Positions 6,094-13,895 of a stretch of DNA of 26,752 bases are shown piece by piece (positions within the stretch are counted from its first letter, which is position 1; each line of letters starts with the position of its first letter). The translations under genes were made by a program, and so were the position numbers. The notes below the pieces were generated by a model, which saw nothing but the letters and a program-made list of their open reading frames with translations, was not told the DNA's origin and did not search any database. The stretch spans positions 1 through 26,752 of the forward strand of contig CAMLHP010000014.1 of the NCBI GenBank assembly GCA_946479805.1. Direction: 5' to 3'. Source of the DNA: an uncultured Gemmatimonadota bacterium (lineage in GTDB: Bacteria > Gemmatimonadota > Gemmatimonadetes > Gemmatimonadales > GWC2-71-9).

Positions 6094-6933
6094 TCAGCCC
6101 GCTTTCCGTCCCGAGCTGCTCTTCCGGGTGCGGCGACGCGCCGGCGTGTTGGGCTTGGCCTTGCCTCCGCGTGACCGCTTGAGGCTCCGCGCCAGCGCCT
6201 CGCGCAGGTCGATGACTTCGGTCTCCCTGTGCTCCGGTGCGGCCACGACTTCCTTGCCCTCCAGCTTGGCGTCGATCAGCTCCGACACCGCCTCGCGGTA
6301 CGTGTCCCTGTAGTCCTCGGGGTCGAACGGCTTGCGCAGCATGGTGATGAGCTGCTGGGCCAGCTTCACCTCTTCGGCTGTGACCCTGGTCTTCGACAGG
6401 TCGGCGCCCTCGGTGGCGACGATCTCATCGGGATAGAAGAGCGTCTCCAGCGTCAAGCCGCCCTCGCGAGGCCGCAGCGCGCAGAGCTGCTCCTTCTTGC
6501 GAATGGTGATGGTGGCGATTGCCACCAGGTTCTTCTCGGTCAGCGCGCGCAGCAGCAGCGCGTAGGGCTTCTCGCCGCGGTCACCCGGTTGGAGGTGATA
6601 CGCCTTCTCGAAATAGATCGGATCGATTTCCGAACCCTCGACGAATGCGCTGATGTCGATGGTGTGCTTGCTGCGGACCGGAAGCTTCTCGAAATCCTCG
6701 TCGGTCAGCGTCACGAAGCGGCCCTTGCCGTATTCGTAGCCGCGCACGATTTCCTCCCACGCCACCTCCACCTCGTCGGTGGGGCACCACCGCTTCTGCT
6801 GGATGGGCGTGCCGCAGGTCGCGTGGATCAGCTTGAACGACACGTCTTTGGAGCGAGTGGCACTGTGCAGCTTCACCGGAATGCTCACCAGCCCGAAGCT
6901 GATTATCCCTGACCAGATCGCGCGTTCCGCCAT
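6094..6933 (-). CDS. ku: Ku protein (bacterial NHEJ end-binding)
   Basis: The 279-residue protein opens MAERAIWSGIISFGLVSIPVKL, the signature start of bacterial Ku. It continues with CGTPIQQKRWCP, YEYGKGRFVTLTDEDFEKL, and IDISAFVEGSEIDPIYFEKAYHL, all conserved in the Ku core barrel. The C-terminus (from about 245) is a Lys/Arg/Ser tail, common in bacterial Ku and thought to help DNA binding. By family it forms a homodimer that encircles DNA ends and recruits LigD. GGGAGG four to five bases before ATG 6933 supports this start over the in-frame ATGs at 6954 and 7008. It is the first gene of the ku-polymerase-ligase operon. Confidence 0.95.
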   Translation of the reverse strand: MAERAIWSGIISFGLVSIPVKLHSATRSKDVSFKLIHATCGTPIQQKRWCPTDEVEVAWEEIVRGYEYGKGRFVTLTDEDFEKLPVRSKHTIDISAFVEGSEIDPIYFEKAYHLQPGDRGEKPYALLLRALTEKNLVAIATITIRKKEQLCALRPREGGLTLETLFYPDEIVATEGADLSKTRVTAEEVKLAQQLITMLRKPFDPEDYRDTYREAVSELIDAKLEGKEVVAAPEHRETEVIDLREALARSLKRSRGGKAKPNTPARRRTRKSSSGRKAG

Positions 6934-7027
6934 GTATCCTCCCAGGTCGGCCATGCGGAATGTCCACACGGCTGTCCACATCGAATGCACACGGTTTCCA
7001 CTTCGCAACGCCGTGAATTCCGCCTCA

Positions 7028-7033
7028 ATTATA
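7028..7033 (-). promoter_or_regulatory. Candidate -10 box for the ku operon
   Basis: A perfect TATAAT is read on the minus strand at 7033-7028, about 95 bases before the ku start, in the otherwise GC-rich 220-base gap between ku and the divergent pyruvyl transferase gene. No good -35 lies 16-18 bases upstream (CTGGCG is the nearest), so the call is tentative. On the plus strand the same AT-rich core could serve the divergent gene. Confidence 0.35.
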
Positions 7034-7082
7034 AAGTTCGCATTGCCACCGCCAGGATGCGGTGTGGGACGTCACGGGGTGC

Positions 7083-7138
7083 CGAGCCGCCGAGCAGCCG
7101 AGCCGCCGACCGCCCTACCGCCATACCGCCATACCGAC
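7083..7138. repeat. 8-bp composite array in the ku divergent region
   Basis: Seven 8-bp units run in unbroken register, drifting from CGAGCCGC and CGAGCAGC through CGACCGCC and CTACCGCC to ATACCGCC and ATACCGAC. The first half has the same unit, rotated and on the other strand (CTCGGCGG), as the array at 15270-15317; the second half shares ACCGCCCTACCGCC with 1220-1259. Unlike the other arrays, it does not follow a stop codon; it lies before the gene that starts at 7154. Confidence 0.85.
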
Positions 7139-7153
7139 TTTCATTCCCGGCCA

Positions 7154-8059
7154 ATGCGCATCTACTACTACCAGGATTCCTACGGGAACTTCGGTGACGA
7201 GCTGAACCAGTGGCTCTGGCCCAGGATGCTCCCGCGCGGCTTCGACCGCGGTGACGATGCCCTGCTGCTGGGTATCGGCACACTGATCCGGGAAGAGGTT
7301 CCGTCGGAGCCGGTCAAGGTGGTTCTCGGTGCGGGGATCGGGTATGGCAACCCGCCGAAGCTGGACCAGACCTGGCGCTTCTACGCCGTCCGCGGGCCGC
7401 GCACCGCGGAGGCGCTGGGCCTGCCGAGCGACCTGGCCATGACCGATGCCGCCGCGCTGCTCAATATCCTCGAGTCCCGGGACAGCCAGCCGAATGGTGT
7501 GGGTTTCATGCCCCATCACCTGAGCCGAGGGCGCTTCGACTGGGGACGGCTTTGCCGCCGCATCGGCGTGACGTACCTCGACCCGCGAGCACCGGTGCCG
7601 CGGCTCCTTGGCCGGATCAAGTCACTGAAGCTCGTGATTGCGGAGGCGATGCACGGGGCGATCGTGGCCGATGCGCTGCGGGTTCCATGGGTGCCAGTTC
7701 GCGCCTACGAGCACATCAATGAGTTCAAGTGGCAGGACTGGACCGAGTCACTCGAGCTCAGCTACCAGCCGATCCACTTGCCGGCTCTGGCGGACAATCA
7801 CCAGCTCCGTCCCGCAAGGCGGCTGTCTGACTACGCCAAGCAGGCCTGGCGCCGCAAGTCGCTTACCCGGCAGGGCGCGCCCGACAAGCAGCTTCCCAGC
7901 CCGGCCACCGAAGTGGACCAGGCCACCGCGATCCTCGACGGACTCGCACGCGAGGAGCATGGCACGCTGTCGAACGACACGGTGCTGGCCGACCGCGTCG
8001 GCCGGCTGCAGGAAGCGCTGGCGCGGGTGTGCGCCGACTGGTGCAGCCCCACCGCCTGA
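7154..8059 (+). CDS. Polysaccharide pyruvyl transferase family protein (ExoV-like)
   Basis: The 301-residue protein begins MRIYYYQDSYGNFGDELNQWLW, where NFGDELN is the N-terminal hallmark of the polysaccharide pyruvyl transferase family (PF04230). Further matches are VVLGAGIGYGNPPKL, FYAVRGPRTAEALGLP with a following TDAAALL, and LVIAEAMHGAIVADALRVPWVPV, the GT-B-like C-terminal donor region. By family it would add a ketal pyruvate from PEP to a sugar in an exopolysaccharide or cell-wall glycan. No other polysaccharide genes are nearby, so the substrate is unknown and this is an orphan copy. No ribosome-binding site is evident before ATG 7154. Its stop is only six bases from the stop of the convergent methyltransferase gene. 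Confidence 0.82.
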   Translation: MRIYYYQDSYGNFGDELNQWLWPRMLPRGFDRGDDALLLGIGTLIREEVPSEPVKVVLGAGIGYGNPPKLDQTWRFYAVRGPRTAEALGLPSDLAMTDAAALLNILESRDSQPNGVGFMPHHLSRGRFDWGRLCRRIGVTYLDPRAPVPRLLGRIKSLKLVIAEAMHGAIVADALRVPWVPVRAYEHINEFKWQDWTESLELSYQPIHLPALADNHQLRPARRLSDYAKQAWRRKSLTRQGAPDKQLPSPATEVDQATAILDGLAREEHGTLSNDTVLADRVGRLQEALARVCADWCSPTA

Positions 8060-8065
8060 CGCCGG

Positions 8066-9196
8066 TCAGCGACCCTTCGATGTGAGAAACCGGATTCGGA
8101 TCCCTCCGGTAACGGTGGAGAAGCGCTCTTCCATCGCCAGTCCCAGCTGCCCCTCGAACTGGGGATGGGCCACCAGCACCCCCAGTTTCCAGCCCGCATC
8201 ATCCTGCCGCAGCAGCTGGCCCAGCCTGGCGTAAAGGTCGCGCAATCGAGTGACGTCTCCGATGCGTGCGCCGTAGGGAGGATTGGTGAGCACCAGGCCG
8301 GGCGTGGCGCCCAGCTCCAGTGCTGATAGCGGCTGCTGGGCACTGTCGATGTCACCCAGGACACCAGCCCGCTCGGCGTTGGCCCGACAGGCGGCAATGG
8401 CACCTGCGTCCCTGTCGAACGCGCGAACCGGCACGGGCGACCTGGGCAGCACCTGGGACACCAACGCCGCTCGCACCGCTGCGAAATCCGCCTTCGCCAT
8501 GAGCGGCCATCTCTCACAGGCGAAGCTGCGCCCGAGCCCTGGCGGTATCCGCCGCGCCAGCATCGCCGCCTCGATGGCTATGGTGCCGGAACCCGCCAAG
8601 GGATCCACCAGTGGCACGGTCCCCTTCCAACCAGTGGAGAGAAGCATCGCCGCGGCGAGAGTTTCCCTGAGCGGAGCCTTGCCCGTCACCTGACGGTAGC
8701 CGCGCCGGTGCAGCAGCTCTCCGGAAGCATCCGCGCTTATTGTGACATCGTCCCGAAACACCCGCACAACCAGCCGCTGCACGCCTGGAGGCGTCGGCGC
8801 ATCGTCGGGCGGCCATCGCAACTCCGTGACGCCATCCACCGCCCCGGCCGCCGCGCGCGCCAGGCGTTCCGCTATTCCACCCTGGTGGTACAGCTTCGAT
8901 TTTCGGGAAGTAACGCGGAACGCTGCCTGGTCACCCGGTCGCAGCACGCCGTTCCAGGGCGCTGTCCTGGCGTGGCGCTCGAGCTCGGGGAAGGAACGCG
9001 CGTGAAAGGAAGCGAGCCGAAGAAGCAGCCGCGAAGCGGTGCGGAGTTGGATGTTGAGGCGGAAGAGATCGGCGCTGGAGGCCTCGAACGCCACGCCGCC
9101 CGGCTCGGTGCCCTGGGGTTCAATCCCCAGTGACCGCAGCTCATCGGCAGTGATCGCCTCTATCCCGGGGGCGGTAACGGCGAAACAGGAGTGCAT
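8066..9196 (-). CDS. THUMP-domain RNA methyltransferase, RlmL-like
   Basis: The 376-residue protein has an N-terminal ferredoxin-like/THUMP region (residues about 1-155; opening CFAVTAPGIEAITADELRSLG) and a C-terminal Rossmann methyltransferase. HRRGYRQVTGKAPLRETLAAAML links the two. Motif I is VDPLAGSGTIAIEAA (197-211) and the catalytic NPPYG motif is at 305-309. This is the architecture of the RlmL N-terminal half (YcbY-type), which makes m2G in 23S rRNA, and of the related Trm14/THUMPD enzymes that make m2G in tRNA. The target cannot be decided from sequence alone. It lies 78 bases downstream of tRNA-Phe on the same strand, with a heptamer hairpin between, and converges on the pyruvyl transferase gene. 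Confidence 0.88.
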   Translation of the reverse strand: MHSCFAVTAPGIEAITADELRSLGIEPQGTEPGGVAFEASSADLFRLNIQLRTASRLLLRLASFHARSFPELERHARTAPWNGVLRPGDQAAFRVTSRKSKLYHQGGIAERLARAAAGAVDGVTELRWPPDDAPTPPGVQRLVVRVFRDDVTISADASGELLHRRGYRQVTGKAPLRETLAAAMLLSTGWKGTVPLVDPLAGSGTIAIEAAMLARRIPPGLGRSFACERWPLMAKADFAAVRAALVSQVLPRSPVPVRAFDRDAGAIAACRANAERAGVLGDIDSAQQPLSALELGATPGLVLTNPPYGARIGDVTRLRDLYARLGQLLRQDDAGWKLGVLVAHPQFEGQLGLAMEERFSTVTGGIRIRFLTSKGR

Positions 9197-9204
9197 CGCG
9201 AGAA

Positions 9205-9274
9205 GATAGGCGTAGGGCGTAGGGCCGAAGGTGTAGGGCCCAACGCCTCACGCCTCATGCCCTGCGCCCAGTCA
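9205..9274 (-). repeat. Heptamer array and hairpin after tRNA-Phe
   Basis: Ten 7-bp units on the minus strand run in register from the first base after the tRNA discriminator. The first is TGACTGG; next come GCGCAGG, GCATGAG, GCGTGAG and GCGTTGG; then inverted-type units GCCCTAC (three copies), ACCTTCG and GCCTATC. The two halves are partly complementary (for example GGCGTGAGGCGT with ACGCCCTACGCC), so an imperfect hairpin between tRNA-Phe and the methyltransferase gene is likely. It may act in tRNA 3'-end release or termination. Confidence 0.75.
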
Positions 9275-9347
<73 letters not shown>

Positions 9348-9359
9348 GACAAGCCGCGG

Positions 9360-9388
9360 AAAATAAGCCTTGACCGGGCTGCCGTCAC
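9360..9388 (-). promoter_or_regulatory. Candidate promoter for tRNA-Phe
   Basis: On the minus strand GTGACG (9388-9383) and TATTTT (9365-9360) are separated by exactly 17 bases, each matching four of six bases of the -35 and -10 consensus. The -10 box lies 12 bases before the tRNA 5' end. This is a local AT-rich patch in GC-rich DNA. Confidence 0.4.
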
Positions 9389-9405
9389 CCCCCATTCATC
9401 CTCGC

Positions 9406-9774
9406 ATGCCTCGCCCCCCTCTTCTACCCCTTCTACCTCTTCTACCTCTTCTACTGTCCTGCCACCGTCCCGCAGGCGATTCGGAACTCGTGGCTCTCAG
9501 ACACCGGTCAGACACCCTCTGGCTGGTGCCTGCTCCCGGCGTCCGGCTCAGCGCGGGCTACACCCCCCGCCTGGAGCTCGAATCCGGCGCGGATATCCCC
9601 TTCGGGACCCATGCCGTCAGCCCCGATTCGCTCTGGTTTACCGAACCTCCCATGGCCGTGGCGCCGGGGCCGGCGGCGGAGCTCTCGGGCAGCCTCAAGG
9701 CCAGCACCTGCGACAACGATGCCGGTTATTGCCGGCTCATCGTCGTGCCGGTACGGGAGGGGCAGGTCCGCTGA
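9406..9774 (+). CDS. Small lipoprotein with a repeat-encoded signal peptide
   Basis: From ATG 9406 the 122-residue product starts MPRPP and then runs LLPLLPLLPLLLSC, a lipoprotein signal with the lipidated Cys in LLSC at about residue 19. The hydrophobic core is translated from a 9-bp array. The mature part is GC3-rich, as expected for a real gene, and ends with a paired-cysteine segment, CDNDAGYC, followed by RLIVVPV. That segment loosely recalls DsbD-alpha-like domains, but the similarity is weak and function is unknown. No ribosome-binding site is visible before ATG 9406, and the start region overlaps the tRNA-Phe promoter; TTG at 9370 is an alternative start. The DUF2911 gene follows after about 100 bases. 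Confidence 0.6.
   Translation: MPRPPLLPLLPLLPLLLSCHRPAGDSELVALRHRSDTLWLVPAPGVRLSAGYTPRLELESGADIPFGTHAVSPDSLWFTEPPMAVAPGPAAELSGSLKASTCDNDAGYCRLIVVPVREGQVR
9415..9453 (+). repeat. 9-bp array coding a signal-peptide core
   Basis: Three near-identical 9-bp units (CTACCCCTT, CTACCTCTT, CTACCTCTT) plus a degenerate one on each side encode Leu-Pro-Leu repeats in the frame starting at 9406. The 18-mer at 9433-9450 is identical to 4963-4980, between the polymerase and ligase genes, so both belong to one dispersed family. Confidence 0.85.
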
Positions 9775-9871
9775 GCTGGCCCGTGCGTCTGGCCCCCCAC
9801 AGGGTCGGGGGTATCTTCAGCGGGTACCGCTGTTCGCCTTGCAAGCAACCATCAGACGCCGAGTGGTCGTT

Positions 9872-11038
9872 ATGCGCCCTGTTTCCATTGCGGTCCTGCC
9901 TTTGCTGCTGCTCGCAGTTCCGGTTCAGCTGGCCGCCCAGGAGTCCGCCGAACGCGGCGGCTTCGTGGTAACCCTTGGCCAGGACACTCTTTCCGCCGAG
10001 CAGTATGTCCGCACCGCCACGTCGCTCGAAGTCACCCGGGTCGCGAGCTCTCCCCGGGTGACTGTGCTGACCGCGCGCGCCGGGCTTGGGCCAGACGCGC
10101 GAGTTACCCAATTCGATTTCGAGGTGCGGCCCGGCGGCATGCTGGAGCGCCCAGCTTCGCAGGCGGGCTCGATTTCATTCAGTGACAGCAGCGCGCAGGT
10201 GTCCCTCCGGCAGGGAGACAGCACCCGCTCGTACGCCACGGCAATTTCCGGACATGCGCTTCCGATGCTGAGCGGCACCTGGTCCCTCTACGACCAGGTT
10301 ACCCGCCACGCCGCGGCCGGTGGCCAGGACTCGACGTCCATTCAGCTGGTCTATCCCGGCGCCATGAATCCGATGAGCACGTACGTCGTGCGCCGGGGCG
10401 CCGACTCGGTGGTGATCGGCATGTTCGGGTTTCCTGGTTTGGCCGCAGTGGGCTCCGCCGGCCAGCTGCTCGGCCTGGACGGCCGCGAGACCACCCAGAA
10501 GGTGATGGTGACGCGGGTGGATTCGGTGAACGTCCCTGAGCTTGCCGCGGCCTGGACCCTCGCCGAGGCCGAGCGCGGGGCGACCGGCACGCTCTCTCCC
10601 CGTGACACCGCCGATGCAATGATTGGAAGTTCGCGAGTGACCATCGATTACGGCCGGCCGCGGAAGCGGGGCCGCGAAATCTTCGGCGGCATAGTGCCAT
10701 GGGGCGAGGTCTGGCGGACCGGTGCCAACTCGGCGACCCAGCTCATGGTCGAGAGTCCCACGACCCTGGGCGGGACCCTCAAGCTCCACCCCGGTGTCTA
10801 CACCATCTGGACCCTTCCCACCCAGAGCGGTGTAACCCTCATCATCAACGGGCAGGCCGGTCAGTGGGGCACCGAGTATCACGCCGAGCGTGACATTGGC
10901 AGGATACCGATGACTGTTTCTTCCGGCCCTGAAGTGGAGATGTTCACCATCCAGGTGGAAGCGCGCGGCGAGAGCCGCGGAGCGATTGTGTTCGCCTGGG
11001 ACACCACCCGCTGGGAAACCTCGCTAGAGGTGGAGTAA
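9872..11038 (+). CDS. Secreted DUF2911 protein
   Basis: The 388-residue protein starts [24 protein letters not shown], a clear Sec signal with AQ cleavage. Residues about 25-240 are a beta-rich region with no family I recognise. From about 245 to the end lies a DUF2911 domain: [19 protein letters not shown], then [28 protein letters not shown] and a final [12 protein letters not shown]2911 proteins are secreted and of unknown function. The start is chosen by the signal peptide; the frame is open further upstream. The stop TAA (11036-11038) overlaps the ATG of upp by one base, so the two are translationally coupled. Confidence 0.85.
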   Translation: MRPVSIAVLPLLLLAVPVQLAAQESAERGGFVVTLGQDTLSAEQYVRTATSLEVTRVASSPRVTVLTARAGLGPDARVTQFDFEVRPGGMLERPASQAGSISFSDSSAQVSLRQGDSTRSYATAISGHALPMLSGTWSLYDQVTRHAAAGGQDSTSIQLVYPGAMNPMSTYVVRRGADSVVIGMFGFPGLAAVGSAGQLLGLDGRETTQKVMVTRVDSVNVPELAAAWTLAEAERGATGTLSPRDTADAMIGSSRVTIDYGRPRKRGREIFGGIVPWGEVWRTGANSATQLMVESPTTLGGTLKLHPGVYTIWTLPTQSGVTLIINGQAGQWGTEYHAERDIGRIPMTVSSGPEVEMFTIQVEARGESRGAIVFAWDTTRWETSLEVE

Positions 11039-11691
11039 TGCCGACCGAGCAGCCCGTGCGGTTCCCCAACCTCACGGTCCTTGGCCATCCGCTGATCCAG
11101 CACAAGCTGACGCTGCTTCGCGATCGCAGCACCAGCACCCGTGACTTCAAGCAGTTGGTCAACGAGATCGCGATGCTCATGGCATACGAGGTTACCAAGG
11201 ACCTCGCCACCGAGCCGGTTGAGATCGAGACCCCGCTGGAGCGGATGACCGGCCAGCAGGTGGCTGGCAAGAAGCTCACCCTCGTGCCCATCCTCCGCGC
11301 CGGCCTCGGCATGGTGGAGGGCATCGCTCAGCTGATCCCGTCCGCGCGGGTGGGCCATATCGGCATGTACCGCGACCACGACTCGCTCCAGCCGATCGAC
11401 TACTACTTCAAGATCCCGGGCGGCGAGGAGGAACGCGACTTCATCATCCTGGACCCCATGCTCGCCACCGGAGGCTCGGCCGTGGCCGCCGTGACGGCGC
11501 TGCGCCGCGCCGGGGCCCGGCGGATCAGGTTTCTCTGCATCGTCAGCGCGCCGGAAGGCGTCACCCGCATGCTCGGCGCGCACCCCGATGTCCCCGTCTA
11601 TACCGCCGCGCTGGACCGACAGCTCAACGAGAAGGGCTACATCCTACCCGGGCTGGGGGATGCGGGGGACAGGCTGTTTGGAACCAGATAG
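11038..11691 (+). CDS. upp: Uracil phosphoribosyltransferase
   Basis: The 217-residue protein is a full-length UPRT. It opens with [20 protein letters not shown] and [30 protein letters not shown] (82-95) is the flexible substrate-loop region; [15 protein letters not shown] (134-148) is the PRPP-binding loop; and the C-terminal uracil-binding [29 protein letters not shown] is intact. It converts uracil and PRPP to UMP in pyrimidine salvage, in the cytosol. Coupling by TAATG to a secreted DUF2911 protein has no obvious functional reason. A large heptamer hairpin follows the stop codon. Confidence 0.97.
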   Translation: MPTEQPVRFPNLTVLGHPLIQHKLTLLRDRSTSTRDFKQLVNEIAMLMAYEVTKDLATEPVEIETPLERMTGQQVAGKKLTLVPILRAGLGMVEGIAQLIPSARVGHIGMYRDHDSLQPIDYYFKIPGGEEERDFIILDPMLATGGSAVAAVTALRRAGARRIRFLCIVSAPEGVTRMLGAHPDVPVYTAALDRQLNEKGYILPGLGDAGDRLFGTR

Positions 11692-11795
11692 ACAAGCGGT
11701 GAAGGTTGAACAATGATCGGTTAAGAGGGTGCGCACCAATTCCCACCGATCGACTGTCACCTTTCACTTATCACCATTCATCTCCATCAACCTTC
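11689..11795 (+). repeat. Heptamer arrays forming a hairpin after upp
   Basis: Counting sevens from the stop TAG at 11689 gives units GCGGTGA, AGGTTGA, ACAATGA and TCGGTTA, then, after a middle segment, inverted units such as ACTTATC and ACCATTC. The outer arms GAAGGTTGA (11701-11709) and TCAACCTTC (11787-11795) pair perfectly, and GATCGGT (11715-11721) pairs with ACCGATC (11745-11751). The 16-mer at 11765-11780 is the exact reverse complement of 3909-3924. It is probably a terminator or mRNA-end element between upp and the metallo-hydrolase gene. Confidence 0.75.
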
Positions 11796-11802
11796 CGAGT
11801 TA

Positions 11803-13203
11803 ATGGCCACTCCTACTCTCCGACTGACATTTCATGGCGCAGCGGGCCAGGTTACCGGCTCGATGCACATGCTCGAAGCCGCCGGCATGAAGCTGGTTCT
11901 CGACGCCGGTCTCTTTCAGGGCAAGCGCAGGGAATCCGACGCCCTCAACCGCAACCTGCCGTTCGATCCCAGGGTACTTGACTCGATAGTCCTGAGTCAC
12001 GCCCACATCGACCACACCGGCCGGGTGCCGCTGATGGTCAACCACGGCTTTCACGGCCCGATCTACGCCACCCCCGCCACCCGCGACCTCTGCGCCGTGA
12101 TGCTCGCAGATTCGGCGCATATCCAGGAATCCGACTTCGAGCACCTCAAGCGGTACGATCGCGCCGGCCCCGAAGCGGAACCTCTCTATACCATGCGCGA
12201 CGCGATTGCGGCACAGGAGCTGATGGTGGGAGTGCCATACAAGCGGATCCAGCACCTCAGGAAGCACCTCACCATTGAGTACGTGGACGCAGGCCACATC
12301 CTGGGTTCGGCCAGCGTCGATGTGCGGATCACCGAGGGAAAGCAGCCGCACCGGCTGGTCTTTTCGGGTGACATCGGACGCACCGGCATGCCCATCATCC
12401 GGAATCCTGATCCACCCACCGGTCCCATCGACACCCTGATCATCGAATCGACCTACGCGCTCAAGACCCACGCTGCGCCGGCCGATGCCGAGAACAACCT
12501 CGCCGAGATCATCTCCAGGGTGGTGGCCCGCGGCGGCAAGATCCTGATCCCGGCGTTCGCGGTCGGCCGCACCCAGGAGATGGTCTACGCCATACATGAG
12601 CTGTTTCGGGCGAAGAAGATCCCCCAGGTGCCGGTGTACATCGACAGCCCGCTGGCCACGGAGACCACCAGCGTCTTCCGCATGCACCCCGAGATCTTCG
12701 ACAAGACCGAGGACATGGTGAACTCGAATTCGCCGCTCTTCGACCACCGCCTCGTTACGTACACCCAGAGCGTCGAGGACTCCAAGCGTCTCAACACCCT
12801 GAACGGACCCGCCATCATCATGTCGGCATCCGGAATGGTGGAGGCTGGCCGCATCCTTCATCACATCAAGAATCATGGCGGCGACCACCGGAACTGCATC
12901 CTCTTTGTCGGGTTCCAGGCCGAGCACACCCTCGGCCGGCGGATCAAGGATGGCGAAAGGAAGGTCCGGATCTACGGCGAGGAGGTGGAACTCCGCGCCG
13001 AGGTCGAGGCGATCGATGGCTATTCGGCTCATGCGGGGCGCAATGAGCTGATCGCGTGGATCAAGGCACTGGGTGGCCCGATCAAGCGGGCCTTTGCGGT
13101 TCACGGCGAGCCCGAGTCGCTGGCCGAGATGGCCAGCCTCCTCCGGCAGGCGGGTGTGGGCGAGGTGCACGTGCCGGAACAGGGGCAGTCATTCGATCTC
13201 TGA
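11803..13203 (+). CDS. Beta-CASP metallo-beta-lactamase-fold RNA hydrolase
   Basis: The 466-residue protein matches the CPSF/YSH1-like MBL-fold family: FHGAAGQVTGSMHML at the start, the zinc motif SHAHIDHTG (His66, His68, Asp70, His71), DAGHILGSASV for a further metal ligand, SGDIGRTGMPII, and LIIESTYA. The beta-CASP part follows (ILIPAFAVGRTQEMVYAI, VYIDSPLA, IIMSASGMVEAGRILHHI) and the RMMBL-like end has DGYSAHAGRNEL and AVHGEPES. By family it is a predicted endo- or exoribonuclease for RNA processing; its substrate is unknown. No strong ribosome-binding site is visible before ATG 11803. The next gene starts 40 bases later. Confidence 0.92.
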   Translation: MATPTLRLTFHGAAGQVTGSMHMLEAAGMKLVLDAGLFQGKRRESDALNRNLPFDPRVLDSIVLSHAHIDHTGRVPLMVNHGFHGPIYATPATRDLCAVMLADSAHIQESDFEHLKRYDRAGPEAEPLYTMRDAIAAQELMVGVPYKRIQHLRKHLTIEYVDAGHILGSASVDVRITEGKQPHRLVFSGDIGRTGMPIIRNPDPPTGPIDTLIIESTYALKTHAAPADAENNLAEIISRVVARGGKILIPAFAVGRTQEMVYAIHELFRAKKIPQVPVYIDSPLATETTSVFRMHPEIFDKTEDMVNSNSPLFDHRLVTYTQSVEDSKRLNTLNGPAIIMSASGMVEAGRILHHIKNHGGDHRNCILFVGFQAEHTLGRRIKDGERKVRIYGEEVELRAEVEAIDGYSAHAGRNELIAWIKALGGPIKRAFAVHGEPESLAEMASLLRQAGVGEVHVPEQGQSFDL

Positions 13204-13243
13204 CCCGGCGTGACACCAGCCGGATGCGCCGGTAACTTCCAGC

Positions 13244-13870
13244 GTGCTCCGTTTTCCCCGCCGGGTCGCCAAGCTGCTCGGCCTGGTTGTCGTCACCGCC
13301 CTGATCGGCTACACCATCTCGCTGGTGTTCGTGCTGGTGACGAGCATGCAGGACCAGCGCGAACCGGTGGATGCGATCGTTGTGCTGGGTGCCGCCCAGT
13401 ACAATGGGCGGCCGTCACCGGTGCTGAGGGCGCGGCTGGAACACGCGCTGTCGCTGCACCGCGATCAGCTCGCACCCCGGATAATGGTCACCGGAGGCGT
13501 GGGGCGGGGCGACACCACCAGTGAGGCCGAAGTGAGCCGCAGGTGGCTGCTGGCCCGCGGGCTCCCCGATACTGCCGTGGTGGCGCTGCCGCGGGGCCGC
13601 TCATCCGCCGTATCCATGACCGACGCCGCCGCCTGGCTGCGCGAGCGGGGGCTGGACCGGGTGCTGCTGGTGAGCGATCCATTTCACATGGCGCGGCTCA
13701 GGTTCGAGGCGCGCCGCACCGAACTCGATGCGCTGGTGTCACCCACGCCGTCGAGCCCGATTTCCGACAACCCGAACCTCGAACTGCGCTACCTCTTCTG
13801 GGAAGGTCTCAAGGCCCCGGTGGCGTGGGTGAGGAGCTGGTCCTGGCTGCGAGGCCGCGATGTCTTCTGA
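13244..13870 (+). CDS. DUF218 (ElyC/YdcF-like) membrane protein
   Basis: The 208-residue protein starts at GTG 13244 and has one membrane segment (residues about 10-32, LGLVVVTALIGYTISLVFVL). A DUF218 domain follows: VDAIVVLGAAQYNGRPSPVLRARLEHAL, IMVTGGVGRGDTTSEAEVSRRWL, a Ser/Thr-rich SSAVSMTDAAAWL, and VLLVSDPFHMARLRFEAR. DUF218 proteins such as ElyC, SanA and YdcF are envelope proteins; ElyC is linked to peptidoglycan assembly. The exact role is open. It sits 40 bases after the metallo-hydrolase gene and 25 bases before the first M16 gene, so it is probably in the same operon. Confidence 0.85.
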   Translation: MLRFPRRVAKLLGLVVVTALIGYTISLVFVLVTSMQDQREPVDAIVVLGAAQYNGRPSPVLRARLEHALSLHRDQLAPRIMVTGGVGRGDTTSEAEVSRRWLLARGLPDTAVVALPRGRSSAVSMTDAAAWLRERGLDRVLLVSDPFHMARLRFEARRTELDALVSPTPSSPISDNPNLELRYLFWEGLKAPVAWVRSWSWLRGRDVF

Positions 13871-13895
13871 TCCCCAACCTTCAAGGAAGCCCTCA

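Noticed and set aside
11725..11740. The palindrome GGTGCGCACC as a third REP hairpin.
   Set aside because: It lacks the GGGCGCAC stem, the loop and a GTAG foot; it lies in the middle of the upp heptamer hairpin.
11800..13170. A 456-codon minus-strand open frame.
   Set aside because: It is antisense to the beta-CASP hydrolase gene, whose zinc motifs are complete on the plus strand.
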